A stretch of 64,000 nt of DNA from Capsicum annuum. Its lineage: Eukaryota > Streptophyta > Magnoliopsida > Solanales > Solanaceae. This document shows, in pieces, positions 11,160-22,620 of the stretch (the stretch's first letter is position 1; each line of letters begins with the position of its first letter). The position numbers and the translations under genes were made by a program. The stretch covers positions 16,292,488 to 16,356,487 of the forward strand of contig NC_061119.1 of assembly GCF_002878395.1 (NCBI RefSeq), written 5' to 3'. A model generated the notes under the pieces. That model had not been told where the DNA came from. It searched no databases and saw only the letters and a list, made by a program, of their open reading frames with translations.

Positions 11160-11551
11160 GAGCTGCACTTTTCGACCAGCTTTCATCCCCAAACCGACGG
11201 ACAAACGGAACGAGTAAATGGATTACTCGAGTGCTATTTGAGGCACTTTGTTAGTGCCAATCAAAGGGACTGGTCACGGTTGCTCGACACGGCCCAATTA
11301 TCATACAATTTGCAACGGAGTGAGGCCACGGGTCGTAGTCCATTCGAGCTTGCAACGGGGCAGCAACCAAACACTCCACAATCCTTACCGGTCAACGCCG
11401 GAATGAGGAATCCGGGTGCTTATCATATGGCAAAGGCTTGGGAGGAACAAGTCGATATGGCAAGGTCATACCTTGATAAAGCAGCCTGCAAAATGAAGAA
11501 ATTTGCTGATCGCAGTCGTCGTCCAGTCCACTACCGAATTGGAGACAAAGT
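11160..11551 (+). pseudogene. Integrase, catalytic glutamate and C-terminal core
   Basis: It reads on in frame from the stop at 11157. F-H-P-Q-T-D-G-Q-T-E-R-V-N contains the catalytic glutamate codon at 11208-11210. That is 36 codons after the second aspartate, so the canonical DD35E spacing is kept. It is followed by the usual S-Y-N and S-P-F-E-L motifs and ends in the N gap. Confidence 0.88.
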
Positions 11552-11651
11552 NNNNNNNNNNNNNNNNNNNNNNNNNNNNNNNNNNNNNNNNNNNNNNNNN
11601 NNNNNNNNNNNNNNNNNNNNNNNNNNNNNNNNNNNNNNNNNNNNNNNNNNN
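11552..11651. other. Assembly gap 2 (100 N)
   Basis: Exactly 100 N. Sequence right of the gap (11652-11973) repeats 11230-11551. The first ~230 bases look identical, and about nine substitutions fall in the last 90. The gap marks an unresolved overlap, possibly between reads from two element copies. Confidence 0.88.
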
Positions 11652-12682
11652 AGTGCTATTTGAGGCACTTTGTTAGTGCCAATCAAAGGGACTGGTCACG
11701 GTTGCTCGACACGGCCCAATTATCATACAATTTGCAACGGAGTGAGGCCACGGGTCGTAGTCCATTCGAGCTTGCAACGGGGCAGCAACCAAACACTCCA
11801 CAATCCTTACCGGTCAACGCCGGAATGAGGAATCCGGGTGCTTATCATATGGCAAAGGCTTGGGAGGAACAAGTCGATATGGCAAGGTCGTATCTTGACA
11901 AAGAAGCCTGCAAAATGAAGAAATTTGCTGACCGCAGCCGCCGTCCAGTCCACTACCAAATCGGAGACAAAGTGATGGTCAAACTCAACCCGAGGCAATT
12001 CAAGTCATTAAGGAGTGTCAATCAAAGTTTGATCCGAAGGTACGAGGGTCCGTTCGAGATTATTGCCAAGGTTGGCAAAATTTCATATAAGCTGGACATG
12101 CCATCGCATTTAAAGATTTATCCCGTCTTCCATGCAAGCAAATTGAAACCGTATTTCGAAGACAAGGAAGACGTGGAGCGGGGTAAGTCTAGTCGGGCCC
12201 AAATCTTCATGACATCGGCTGCCACGGATAAACAAATCGAGGACATAATTGATCATCAATTGGTCCAAGGGAAAGTTTGGGGCAATTCAAGTGCCAAATT
12301 CTTAGTCCATTGGAAGGGGCAATCGCCCGAGGACGCATCGTGGGAGAAATACGAAGACTTGTGGCCATTCAAGGAGAAGGTCCACAAATATTTGCAGCTA
12401 TGTGGCACTGCGGTCGTCGCCAAATCAGGTGGGGGAGAGTGTGACGCCCCGCGTCACTACCCATTAAATTCATCCCGTTTTCGGTATAATTCCGAGCGTT
12501 TCGGACACATTTCGGAACCCGACGAGGCTCCCTCAACGTCTTGGGACAAGGCCAACGTGGGGGCATCTTTGGGAGGTCAAAATACAAGTTCGGGTCAACA
12601 TTTATGGGGCTTTGAAGCCTTGACCAGCTGGGCAGTGGCTGCTCTACAAAAACAGCATACTAGACAAAGGCCTTTCTACTAG
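11652..12682 (+). pseudogene. Integrase C-terminus and chromodomain, reading into the LTR
   Basis: After the duplicated segment the frame continues through the integrase C-terminal beta domain (R-Y-E-G-P-F-E-I near 12040, V-F-H-A-S-K-L-K-P near 12127) to a chromodomain at about 12235-12400. There F-L-V-H-W-K-G, W-E-K-Y-E-D-L-W and a final helix are readable. Chromodomains guide chromovirus integrases to particular chromatin. There is no stop at the purine tract: the frame crosses it and ends at 12680-12682, about 240 bases inside the 3' LTR. Confidence 0.88.
12427..12439 (+). promoter_or_regulatory. Polypurine tract
   Basis: AGGTGGGGGAGAG lies directly before the TGTGACG start of the 3' LTR. 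This is the RNase H-resistant primer for plus-strand DNA. Confidence 0.85.
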
Positions 12683-12994
12683 TTCTTGTCTTGCATGCCC
12701 AAATGGGGCAATGTTGACTAGCATTAATTGTATCCATTGACTAAGGGGCATTATATATAGCTTGTAAAGTCCCTCTTGGTCAGATCATTCACTTCAAATA
12801 TTCAAGAAATATAATCTGAAAATTGGCTCTTCGGGCCTCCCAAAACCGAGTATCTTTCTTGCTATTTCCTTGTGAGTTCGTGTGAGTGTTCAAAGGTTCT
12901 TGGGGATGAATTTAGGGCAGTTTAGGACTGAAGTTTAGCCTCGATATCATGAGTGTTAAGCTGTCCGCACGCGGCTAAAATTAGGCCCGTAACA
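12440..12994 (+). repeat. 3' LTR of the 6.6 kb chromovirus
   Basis: It is 555 bp, the same length as the 5' LTR, with about 14 substitutions between them and no indel. It ends CCCGTAACA where the 5' LTR has CCCGTGACA. Confidence 0.92.
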
Positions 12995-13303
12995 TATAGC
13001 TATATTGAGAATTCCTTCTTCAGATATCTCACACAGATCATACCCAAGATTCTTTTTCCCTAATGTTATTAGAATTTCTTGCAAAGAGTGCTAAAAAAAT
13101 ATTTAGGTTTAGTATAATTTAGTCTGTATAGTCAGTAATTTAGTTTAGTAATCAGACAGACAAGTTCCCATGGTTTTACATCTTTCCTATTCCTGAGGTA
13201 ATTCATTCACGTCCACACTAGTTGTAAATTCAGTTCAGTCCAAGCATCATGTTTTAGATTTAGCTGTTTAGTCATGACTCAGTTCATAAGTGTTCAGAGC
13301 ATA
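12995..13303 (+). mobile_element. Internal region of element A, middle part
   Basis: This is non-coding sequence between the chromovirus and the solo LTR. It carries the left copy of the solo LTR's target duplication (GCATA, 13299-13303). Confidence 0.5.
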
Positions 13304-15857
13304 TGTAATACTCTGAACGTTTGAGCTAAAGATAAAACTAATTGGACCCCTTTTTATATGTACCTATACCTGAATCTATAAAATTTATTATATCTAGGTG
13401 TAAAGGTCATGCCTTAAGCATAAGAGTGTTAGATATGAATTAAGGGTATAAGAATTCTCTAAATAAATTTGAGTTGGAAGGCCCTTTAATGATTAAATTT
13501 TTGTATAGGTTCATACAAAAGTCAAACTTATAGAAGCATTTCTCCTATAAAACTTAGAGTTACGTGACCCATTACCTATCAAATTAAAGATTTTTGAATC
13601 TTTTGCAAGGCCACTAACGTCTCATAAATCAGAGTTTCGAATAAAAAGTTACATGTGTTTTGCTAAGAACAGTTAGAACAGCCTACAAGACGAAAATTTT
13701 TTATTTTTTTCTTAACTCTTCACATTCTTGGGGGTGATTCCGTCCCTTCCTTTTTCCATAATCCCCAAATGTTTTAAATCCATTTTATTTATCAGTTTTT
13801 AAACATTTTTCAGCACATAACACCCCTTATTCTCCTCCCTAACACAACTATTAAGAATCCATGAGAATTCAATTCAAGAATCAAGTAAAATCCCTCCATT
13901 CCAATCACAGTTCTTCTAGCATTTTTAAGGTAGGTATGACTACTCCTTTCATATTTTTTTAGGGGTTTGTTCTCCTTTAGTTCCAATTACTTTCATTCTA
14001 ATTAGGTTGCAGAAATTTTCATGCCCTTGTCAATGAATAGAGTTCTTTTAGCAAGTTGTTTGAAAATTCTTGGATAAACTCTCAACTTCATGAATATTCC
14101 AAAAAGTTTAATTAATTTCACAAACCCTTATGTATTGATGAAAGCCACTTGAATCTGGAAAATTATGAAACTCATGATATTTGTGAAAACGATGGACCTT
14201 GTGGTTATTTTGTATAATGATTTGAATTATAGCATGAACGATATTAAACTCTAATGAATTCCTAATGTATGAACTTGATAAATGATGAATTTTGTGATGA
14301 TTCTTAAGATCTTAACCATGAACTGCTCTTGTTATTTTCTTGCAACAAAAGGCAATTGTACAATTATAACTTGAAACCTCCATTATTTTTATATGAACAT
14401 GTGATAAATGATGGACTTTTCGTAATCCCTAATAGGCTCCTTTCATTTCCTCACAACTAAGAGGTGTAAATTCTTAATTATTTCTCTATAGAATACTATA
14501 TAATTTCCACACTATTGATATGATATGATTCATCCTCAACAAGAATACTTCAAGTTAATTCATAAATCCCCTAAAATCTATAAAATCCAGAGAATGAGCC
14601 ATGACATAAGGTATGATAACGTTTACCTCTAGTGACTCCCCAAACATGTTTTGAAATGATAAGAACTCTTGATTTGTGAACCTACTATTAAAATTCTCTG
14701 GAATGAGCCTTACAGTGGCAAATCTATGATTTTGTGCTTAAAATGGCCAAATTATATACATGAGCCTAAAATGGCTAAACCATGTGCCATGAACATGAGC
14801 CTAAAATGGCTAAACTATGAACATGAGCCTAAAATGGCTAAACTATGAACATGAGCCTAAAACGGCTAAACAAAGAATATGACCCTAAAACGGAAACTAG
14901 GAACATGAACCTAATAAGGGTAATACTTTGAATATAAATAAGTAAGATAATTTCTTGAGCTTAAGGGAGTTAGTTAGCTAACCATGAAGGCATAGGTTTG
15001 AACAATAAATACCCGAAACTATATTTGCCAACATAGGATAGAGATTATTTCGCAAGTCGGATGACTTTTTTTTTCATGTGTACCAAAAAGGGACTAACCA
15101 TAGATACTTAATAGCAAATTATGTCATGTCACGTCCTATGCGTGGCAAGGTATAGGACGGTTAAGCTGATCGGGCCGAGATCAGACTCCATGCACTCCCA
15201 TGGAGATTTATGATCGTTCACTACTTTTTTCCACAAATAATCAAAGGAATTAAATCTACCTTACTTGGTCAATTATAAATTTAGTTTATATTCTCAGTGG
15301 TCTTCACTCCTATTTGAATTTTATTGTCATTTCTAATGTCTTGATGTACTGCCCCTCTGAAGTTGTTTTACATATCAATCCATTCAAAGTATTGATCGTC
15401 TTTGGCACTATATCACTTTATGGTGTAGGTTTTAGATCCAAGTTTGCGGTCAAGCTCCTCATTAGGATTATCATCTTCTGCTATTGGTGAGTTTCCTTTC
15501 TACATTGGGAAAATTTAGATATGACAAATTTATCTATGTTCCTTTCAGTATCAGGGTATGCTAGGGCCTTTTGTTGATAGTTATAGTTAGACATTAGAGG
15601 CTTCACAGACTTATTTAGTTGTCAGATAGATCTTGTAATTTTTAGTCTTATTTATCATGATTATTGTATCTTCAGACGTTAAGTGATATTAATGAACATT
15701 GATGAATGACTATCGCTTTTAAGAAATCTTATTTTATACTGTTTCCTCTCTATTATTATGTTAGTTTTATGCTCATGTGATGTGCCAGAACATTCACTCG
15801 TACTAGAAATAGTAACGGGTGCATGTCATGTCTAGGGCCTCGGCTTGGGGCGTGATA
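13304..15857 (+). mobile_element. Solo LTR of a gypsy element
   Basis: It starts TGTAATACTCTGAACG and ends CTTGGGGCGTGATA, the usual Tekay-type CGTGACA end with CA changed to TA. The identical pentamer GCATA lies directly before (13299-13303) and after (15858-15862), a perfect 5-bp target duplication. No PBS or purine tract adjoins it, so it is a solo LTR left by recombination between the two LTRs of a full element. The 2554-bp length suits a Tekay/Del-type chromovirus, but it is not an obvious sequence copy of element A's LTRs. Confidence 0.78.
14760..14925 (+). repeat. 28-bp tandem repeat in the solo LTR
   Basis: About five to six copies of a unit close to ATGAGCCTAAAATGGCTAAA plus CTATGAAC, degenerating at both ends. 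Such minisatellites are common in long plant LTRs and have no coding frame. Confidence 0.8.
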
Positions 15858-15862
15858 GCATA

Positions 15863-16212
15863 ACCTCAGATTTCCAAGTATTCTAGCATAGATAGTGTAA
15901 TACCCCTTGTACAATCTTAGTGTCATTGTCTCATGGTTCAAGCTTGCATGAGTCATCACTTAGCATCTCTATATATATATGATTATATCATGAACACCTT
16001 AAGCGATTTCCAAATTCTCAGCATGAATCAGCTCCTTATAGTAAGTCAAGCCAAGTCAGCTCAGAAATTAGTTTACTAATGAAATTTTTAATGTTTTAGC
16101 TCAATTAAATCCTTTCTTAGCAGACATATCATTTCTATATTATTCCATACTTCAAAGACTTCACGAGTACCTGTCCATTATCCGAGGACGAATGCTCCCA
16201 AGGGAGAGATAT
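15863..16212 (+). mobile_element. Internal 3' tail and purine tract of element A
   Basis: It is non-coding. It closes with a CGAGGACGAATGCTCCCAAG motif and a purine run AAGGGAGAGAT (about 16185-16212), the stereotyped 3' end of Tekay/Del-type internal regions, directly before the TGTAAAACCC start of the 3' LTR. The first five bases before it (15858-15862) are the right target duplication of the solo LTR. Confidence 0.7.
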
Positions 16213-18561
16213 TGTAAAACCCAAAACTTTTCTTAGTTCAGTTAAGATTATAGTGCATGCTTAATGGTTTTATAACATAAAAATCTTAGCTAAGTGTTGA
16301 AGGTGTAGTCTTATTTTTTGCCTCGTAACTTTGAGGATTTTTAAGTTGACCTTTTAGGCTTCGAAATAATGGTTTTTGAGTTGATTCATATTTTGGGATG
16401 TAGGTATCATATCTTGGGTGAGTTTTAGATTTTCCAGATAAGGTTTGGACCATATTTGGATTTCAATTCTAGCAGCTCAACTCGATTCCACCACGTCACG
16501 TCTGGGATAACAATGAGAAACTCATCACATCGCGACGAAGGTGTATTTATCATGTTCTTGATCCATAAATTGAGTGCATGTTTCATGACCTTTATCCTAG
16601 TATGTGAAGTTCTTATTAGGTGAAGAGTGTTCATAGAAATCACTCAGAGCCATGTTGAGCTAAGAACCTTAGATTCGTCAAAAGTTTGATGGTCGATTCT
16701 ACAAGGATCAAATTGGAAATTGTATAAGTTTTGATGTTTGTAGAATTTTTCAGCTCATGGTCCACCAAATTATAGATAATTGAGTTATCTTTCCAACGAT
16801 ATCAAATTTACCTTAATCTGATACCCGAGTGAAAAGTTATAGTATTTTTTGTGTGAGGCAGTGAGCCACCGCATCGCGGTTGATCCTTAAAAATGCAATC
16901 CGGGTTAGGAATGTTTGGTTCAAATGATGAAGGGGCAATGGGGTCTTTTCCTACCTCAACCAAAGACATAAAATTACGATCTAAAGCTTCAATTGGGGTA
17001 TTATTTTCCCTTATTCTCTGATTTTTCTCTCAAAGAACAAACCCTAATCATCCCCACCAAAGATCATCCATTCGATCATCTTCTCTTCAAGAAAGATCAA
17101 GATGTTAAGTTCCCTAATCCAATAATCTCAAGGAACTTGTTTTAACTTTATGGATTTATAAAGTGATTTTAGTGTTAAAGTGCATGCCTGTTCACATCTA
17201 TTTATGCTTTGATTTAAAGATTTTTAATTTAAATTTAATCATGATATTATGTTGCAAGTTTTAGAAAAGAAAAAAATAAGATTTAAAGGCTTTAAGTGCA
17301 TCAAGATAATGCATGCTCATGTTTTGATTCATAAGTTCATATTGTGATTTTCATTTCATTATGTTGACTGAAATTATTCAAGTATTTCAAGAATATTATT
17401 GAGCATGAAGTATTATTTTGATTTGAGATGAATTTAGAGCATGAGTTTTAATGCCCCAAATTTAGGTGTTCATATTTCAAGAAGATTTTATTCTTAAGTT
17501 TCTTTTGATGAGTTATAGCAAGATTTTAAGCAAGATTTAATATTTTGATCCTAAGCTAAGATATGGAATCCAGATTGTTCATCTTGATCATGATTTAAAG
17601 AAAGATAACCATAATTGATTTTCATAGTAAACCCTTATGCTAGTTTTAAAGTGGATTTCCTACAAAATTAGCATACAGATTAAAAAGATTAGTATTTAGC
17701 ACCAAGTTGGATATGTATCCTAGTTTACATGCCCTAGAATTATGATCCAACATAGGTACAGATTAAGATTATTCCCATTTAGATGGATGCAGATACAGAT
17801 TGTGATAACTTAGTTTAGATTATACTCTTTGGCAAGAGTTTGACACCCCTCCCTAATGTGAGGTTTTACCCTTAAGAAAACTATACGTTGAACTTCGTGA
17901 TAGCTCACATGGTTTATGTCGGTTAGAAGAACCTTCCTAATAGAAAAGAACAACAGAAAAGCTTTTAAAAGCAAATTCCTAAGTCCTAAAACAGAATAAT
18001 AGAACAACTTTTAGAAACTAAGTATAAAGGCTCACAATTTATTTCAAATATTGTTTTACATAAGACATTAACTATGAGATTTTAGATTTTAGTTGACGGA
18101 TATAAAGGTGAGTCCTTTTTACACTTAGCCTATATGATTTGAAAGCAGACTTAACTTCAGTCCAACTTATTCCACCAACAGAAAGAGTAAAAGTATAGTT
18201 TTTAGAACTAAGTGTGATGGCTCACAAAGATTTTTTTTATGCTTTACTACAGTATGCTTATATTTTGCAGTCTTTAGAGCACTCTAGACAATGTGAGTCA
18301 TTTACACTTAGCATGCATTCTTTACCAGTTTTATGCACAGTTAGTTACTATTTTTACATATGTATTCACCCCTACATGCTCTGTACATTTCAAAATTACT
18401 AATCCACATTTACGTCTATATGCTACATTGTTTAATACTGTAGGTACAAGTTGTAGCAAATAAAACAAAATCAGACAGTTGCAGTTTCCAGTCAGCAGGT
18501 GATAATCCCTTTTGATTCAAGGGTTCGAGTCATTCCTTGTTTGATTAGCATTTTGTTTTCT
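16213..18561 (+). mobile_element. 3' LTR of element A (truncated on the right)
   Basis: It starts TGTAAAACCC and matches 2763 onwards. It keeps the segment at about 17090-17860 that the 5' LTR has lost. Homology stops abruptly at about 18561, at the position equal to 4362 in the 5' LTR, where Copia LTR sequence begins. The last ~320 bases of the LTR are missing and were not found elsewhere in the window. Confidence 0.78.
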
Positions 18562-19124
18562 AAACCTGTGAAAACATGCAGGTTTATATAGCCATTAGGT
18601 GTCCTCTGAAAGGTGGCAATGGTTCACCGAAAAGGTGTATCCTTGATGAATGGTTATGTCTGTTCATCAGAAAGTACAACCATCAAAATAGTCATACCAT
18701 TTTCTGAATCAGTGTGTTATTTCATCAAAGAGTTGTTCTACAATGCGTGCATGCATGTTAATGGAGGAAAAAAATTGTTACGTTTTTCCTTTGAATTTTT
18801 AGACTGCATCGAATTTCTTCCAATAAATTTTGTCTAAAAAATTAATCTCATTTATTGATAATTTTCTAAATCCAAATCCATAGCTGAAGTCGATCAACCC
18901 ACGACAATGGCAGCAAGAGGCACCTCTTGGTTCTTTCCTCACTTACTATGTGGAGTAAATTTTTTGTAATATAAACTCTTAAAAGTTTCCTTCTTCCACC
19001 AATGTGGGAGAATTAGTAGACTTTCCCATATTTTAGTACACTTTCCATTATGAGTGTTATCTCAATTTTTTCCTCAACTTGGTTCCCTCCATTTTCCATT
19101 CACACTTTAATATTAAACCCAACA
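18562..19124 (-). repeat. 3' LTR of minus-strand Copia (lacks R-U5)
   Basis: On the minus strand it starts TGTTGGGTTTAATATTAAAG. It is preceded by the purine tract CACTTGGGGGAT (19125-19136), identifying it as the 3' LTR. A TATA box (TATATAAA on the minus strand) lies at 18583-18590. The LTR stops only about 20-30 bases past it. Confidence 0.8.
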
Positions 19125-19139
19125 ATCCCCCAAGTGAAT

Positions 19140-21595
19140 GGGGAATGGCTACTTTTTCTCATAAAATTTTATAAATAAGTTTATGATAATTAAGCAAAGT
19201 CTGATTGCATCTGGATAAGTGGGTTTTCCTTTGAACTTTTCATAGTGAACATGCATCAGATACACTCGGTCAATAGATAGATTTGATGTCTTTGAACCAT
19301 CAAGGTTTAATGTACACCTAGAACTCATGTCACACAACCAGCCTTTTATCGTTTATGGTTCTCATGGTTTTGTTTGTTTCATCTATGAACACATCCAAGT
19401 CTCATGAGAGCTTAGAGAATAGGAATTTACTAAAATTCTCCTTGAAGCGGATTCCACTTCGCCCTCACATAGGTGATTTCTAAATATTCAATCCTATAAA
19501 TTAAATATTTTTTGTCAAATATGAAAAATTTAGATAATCATCAAAAGACTTCACACCATAAGTCTTATCCTTGTTTACTAAACATTGTCTATATCATGAG
19601 AATGGATTGGGTATATTGACAATGTTGAACCTGTCAGACACAACTTTATTTAATCTCCTAGAACCTGGCTCTTGGGATCTCCTATCTTCTAGGTAGAGTT
19701 ACCATCATGCTGACTTGTCCTAACCCGTAAACCCATTCCCTTGGATGTCCTCTCAACTCCTTCTCTAAAAAGGTCATTTGTAAGTCAATCCAGCACATTA
19801 TCCTTTAACTTCATATAGTCAACAGTGATAATTCTACTAGAGAGAAGTTCTCTAATGGTGTTGTGTCTCTATCTTTGTGACGAGATTTACTATTTACATC
19901 ATGCTCCCAGCCCTACCTATCGTTGTTTGTCTATCACAGTGTATACATAGTGGTGTCACTGGTTTGGGCCAATAAGGAATATCTTCTAAGAAATTCCAGA
20001 GTCATTATGCTTCTTCACCGGCTTTACCTAATATGATAAACTTAGATTCCATTGTGGAGATAGCAATACGTGTCTTTTTGGATAATTTCTAAAAGACTAC
20101 TTCTCCATCGATAGTAAATATATATCTTCTCATGGATTTTACTTCATTCGATTCGGTGATCCAATTTGCATCACTATATCCTTCAAGTACCACAGAATTT
20201 TTATTATAATGCAAAGCATAGTCTTGGTGTATTTAAGATACCCCTAACTATTTTCATTGCCATACAATGAATTTTATTAGGATTACTCGTGTACCGAGTC
20301 ACTTACTAATTGCACATGCTATGTTTGGTCATGCACAATTCATTTTATATATTAAACATCCTGACACTCTTGCATACTCCAATTGTGAGTCACTTTCACC
20401 TTCATTCTTTTGAAATGCAAAGCTTAAATTCAATGGAGTCTTGGCAATACCAAATTCCAAATACTTGAAATTTACAAGTACCTTTTCAATGTAATGTGAC
20501 TGTTACAATGCCAACACTTGTGGATTTCTATGGATTCTTTTTCCTAAGATCATATCCGCAACTTCAAGGTTTTTCATATCAAACTTGCTCTCGAGCATTC
20601 GTTTCGTAGCATTTATGTCAGAAATGTCTATAGTGATGATCAACATAACATCTACGTACACAAAAACAATGACCTGGTGATTTGGAGTGTCTTTAAAGTA
20701 AACACATTTATCACATTCATTTATCTTGAACCTATTTGCCAACATGTTTGGTCAAACTTCGCATGCCACTGTTTAGGTGCTTGTTTTAGTCCATAAAGTG
20801 ACTTAACAAGTTTACACATCTTATTTTATTTTCTTGGAACCACAAAAGCCTCAAGTTGTTCTATGTAAATTTCTTCCTCCAATTCTCCATTTAGGGATGT
20901 TGTTTTCACTTCTAATTGATGGATTTCAATACCATATACCACCGCTAAGGCAATTCTCATCTGAATTGACGTTATCCTCATTACAGGCGAGTATTTATCA
21001 AAGTAATCAAACCTTCTTTTGTTTGAGGCCTTTTATTACAAGTCTTGTCTTATATTTGTCAATAGTACCATCTGCTTTCATTTTCCTTTTGAATATCCAT
21101 TTAGAACCTAAAGGTTTATTTCCTGGAGGAAGATCAACCAATTCCTATGCATGGTTGCTTAAGATTGAATCAATCTCACTATTGACTGCCTCTTTCCAAA
21201 AGGATGAGTCTAACCGTGACATCGCTTCTTTAAATATTTGAGGCTCATTTTCTAAGAGAAATGTTACAAAATCTGATCCAAACGAAGTTGACGTTCTTTG
21301 ATGTGTACTACATCTTGGATTCTCATCATTGTAAATCCTCACATAGTTTATGTCGAGGTCGTTTATACCCACCACTAGACTGTTTATGTCTATTTTTATA
21401 CGGATAAATATGTTCAAAAAATTTAGCATTATCTATTTCAATTATCATATTTTCATTAATATCTGAATGTTTGGATTTATGAACCAAAATCTAACATGCT
21501 ATACTACTTTTATCATATCCTATGAACACGCAGTCCACCGTCTTAGGTCTTATCCTTATCCCTTTAGGCATAGAAACTTGAACCTTTTTTAGACA
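19140..21595 (-). pseudogene. Copia reverse transcriptase and RNase H remnant
   Basis: Read leftwards: a linker with P-K-T-V-D-C-V-F-I-G-Y near 21540, an RT entrance around 21145-21429 (F-W-K-E-A-V-N-S-E-I), and an RT palm near 20503-20745 where the usual Y-V-D-D reads Y-V-D-V, so the second catalytic aspartate codon is lost. RNase H sequence at about 19880-20480 includes D-A-N-W, S-T-M-E-S-K-F and I-H-C-D-R-Q. At least ten stops or frameshifts interrupt it. The RT would copy element RNA; this copy cannot. Confidence 0.8.
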
Positions 21596-21600
21596 CACCC

Positions 21601-21823
21601 TGTAAGGATAAAGGAATTGCCTAATAGATAATGATATTGTTTTGATTTTAAAATTCAAATGTATAGTTTGCAGTTGTATTCACTTATCTAGTGGATATAG
21701 AATTATCTTAAACTCACATACTAGGGTCCTACTTGGACTCTTCATAGAAACAACTTTATGTATATGTAAATAGGTCTAATCCTCCAAACGTAATATAATA
21801 TACTCAAGGATTAAATCATTTTA
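21601..21823 (+). repeat. 5' LTR of nested Copia
   Basis: 223 bp, ending ATTTTA where the 3' copy ends CTTTCA. The PBS follows with no spacer. Confidence 0.88.
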
Positions 21824-21836
21824 TGGTATCAGTGCC
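21824..21836 (+). promoter_or_regulatory. Primer binding site of nested Copia
   Basis: TGGTATCAGTGCC matches the iMet primer site TGGTATCAGAGC except at the tenth base. Confidence 0.85.
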
Positions 21837-22027
21837 AAACCAAGACTCACGTCAATTTTCATGGCCACTTCCTCAAGCTTAATTACACAAATGGCCCCTA
21901 GAAATTCTTCTTCATTTTCGACTAATATCCCCTGCCAACTTGATCAAACTTGACTGGAATAAATTTGTTTTATGGAAGTCTTAGATTTTACCGATATTAT
22001 GGGGTCGTGACCTCGAAGTATATGTAG

Positions 22028-22620
22028 ATGGTAGCCTTTAATGTTCCTCAAAGTACCTCATCAAAAATGCTGACCTGTATTCTGGAAATTGAAATAAATT
22101 TAGGGTATCTTGCTTGGAAGAAACAAGATCAGTTATTGCTCAGTTGGCTCTTGTCGTCATTAACTGAACCTGTGCTTTCACAGGTTGTGGGATGCTCTAC
22201 TTTTAGGGAAGTTTGGATGGCATTGAAGGACATGCTTACTTCACAGTCATGAGTAATACTTATGCAACTTAGGCTACAGATACAAACCATAAAGAAAGGT
22301 ACATTATCCAAGGTTAAATAGTTCCAAAAGATGAAAACTTTTACTGATAATTTGGTGGCTGTTGCACAACGTATATCGAAGAAAAATCTCATCTTGTATG
22401 TTCTCAGAGGTCTAGAAAAAGAATATGATGCTTTATTGGTGTCTGTTACTTCAAGGTTTGATCCTATTTTGCTTTTTGATATTCAAGTTATTGTTAAGTC
22501 ACGAATACCAGCTTGAGCAGATACTATTATTGAACAAGGTTTATGCCAGGTTAATCTCATGGTCAAAAACTCCAACAAGAACGACACATTTTTCTAAAGA
22601 AATCAAGGGTTAAATAAATC
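22028..22620 (+). pseudogene. gag of nested Copia
   Basis: UBN2-type gag. Y-L-A-W-K-K-Q-D-Q-L and L-S-S-L-T-E-P-V motifs are followed by W-M-A-L-K-D-M, and then, after stops around 22250-22320, F-T-D-N-L-V-A-V-A-Q and L-R-G-L-E-K-E-Y-D-A-L. The ATG at 22028 is only the first methionine of the open part; the original start is probably upstream near 21850-21930. It would form the particle shell. Interrupted by at least two stops and not functional. Confidence 0.8.

Larger units (their letters stand above)
6404..12994 (+). mobile_element. Ty3/gypsy chromovirus (Galadriel-like size and layout)
   Basis: This is a complete LTR retrotransposon inserted in element A. The LTRs are TG...CA, 555 bp each (6404-6958 and 12440-12994). 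A perfect iMet PBS lies at 6962-6973 and a purine tract at 12427-12439. A four-base TATA flanks both ends, which is weak evidence for the target duplication. The order is gag, protease, RT, RNase H, integrase, chromodomain, which defines a chromovirus. Its 6.6 kb length, short LTRs and single fused gag-pol frame fit the Galadriel clade better than Tekay, but the clade is inference. By eye the LTRs differ at about 14 positions (2.5%), mostly transitions. At an assumed 1.3e-8 substitutions per site per year this is about one million years. Two 100-N gaps and three nonsense codons interrupt it. Confidence 0.92.

Noticed and set aside
13021..13303. Possible Copia or gypsy coding remnant between the chromovirus and the solo LTR
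   Set aside because: No motif could be read in any frame. It is treated as non-coding interior of element A.
18613..18837. 74-codon plus frame repeated at 29036-29305
   Set aside because: Both lie in the Copia LTR U3 regions, antisense to the element. They are LTR sequence.
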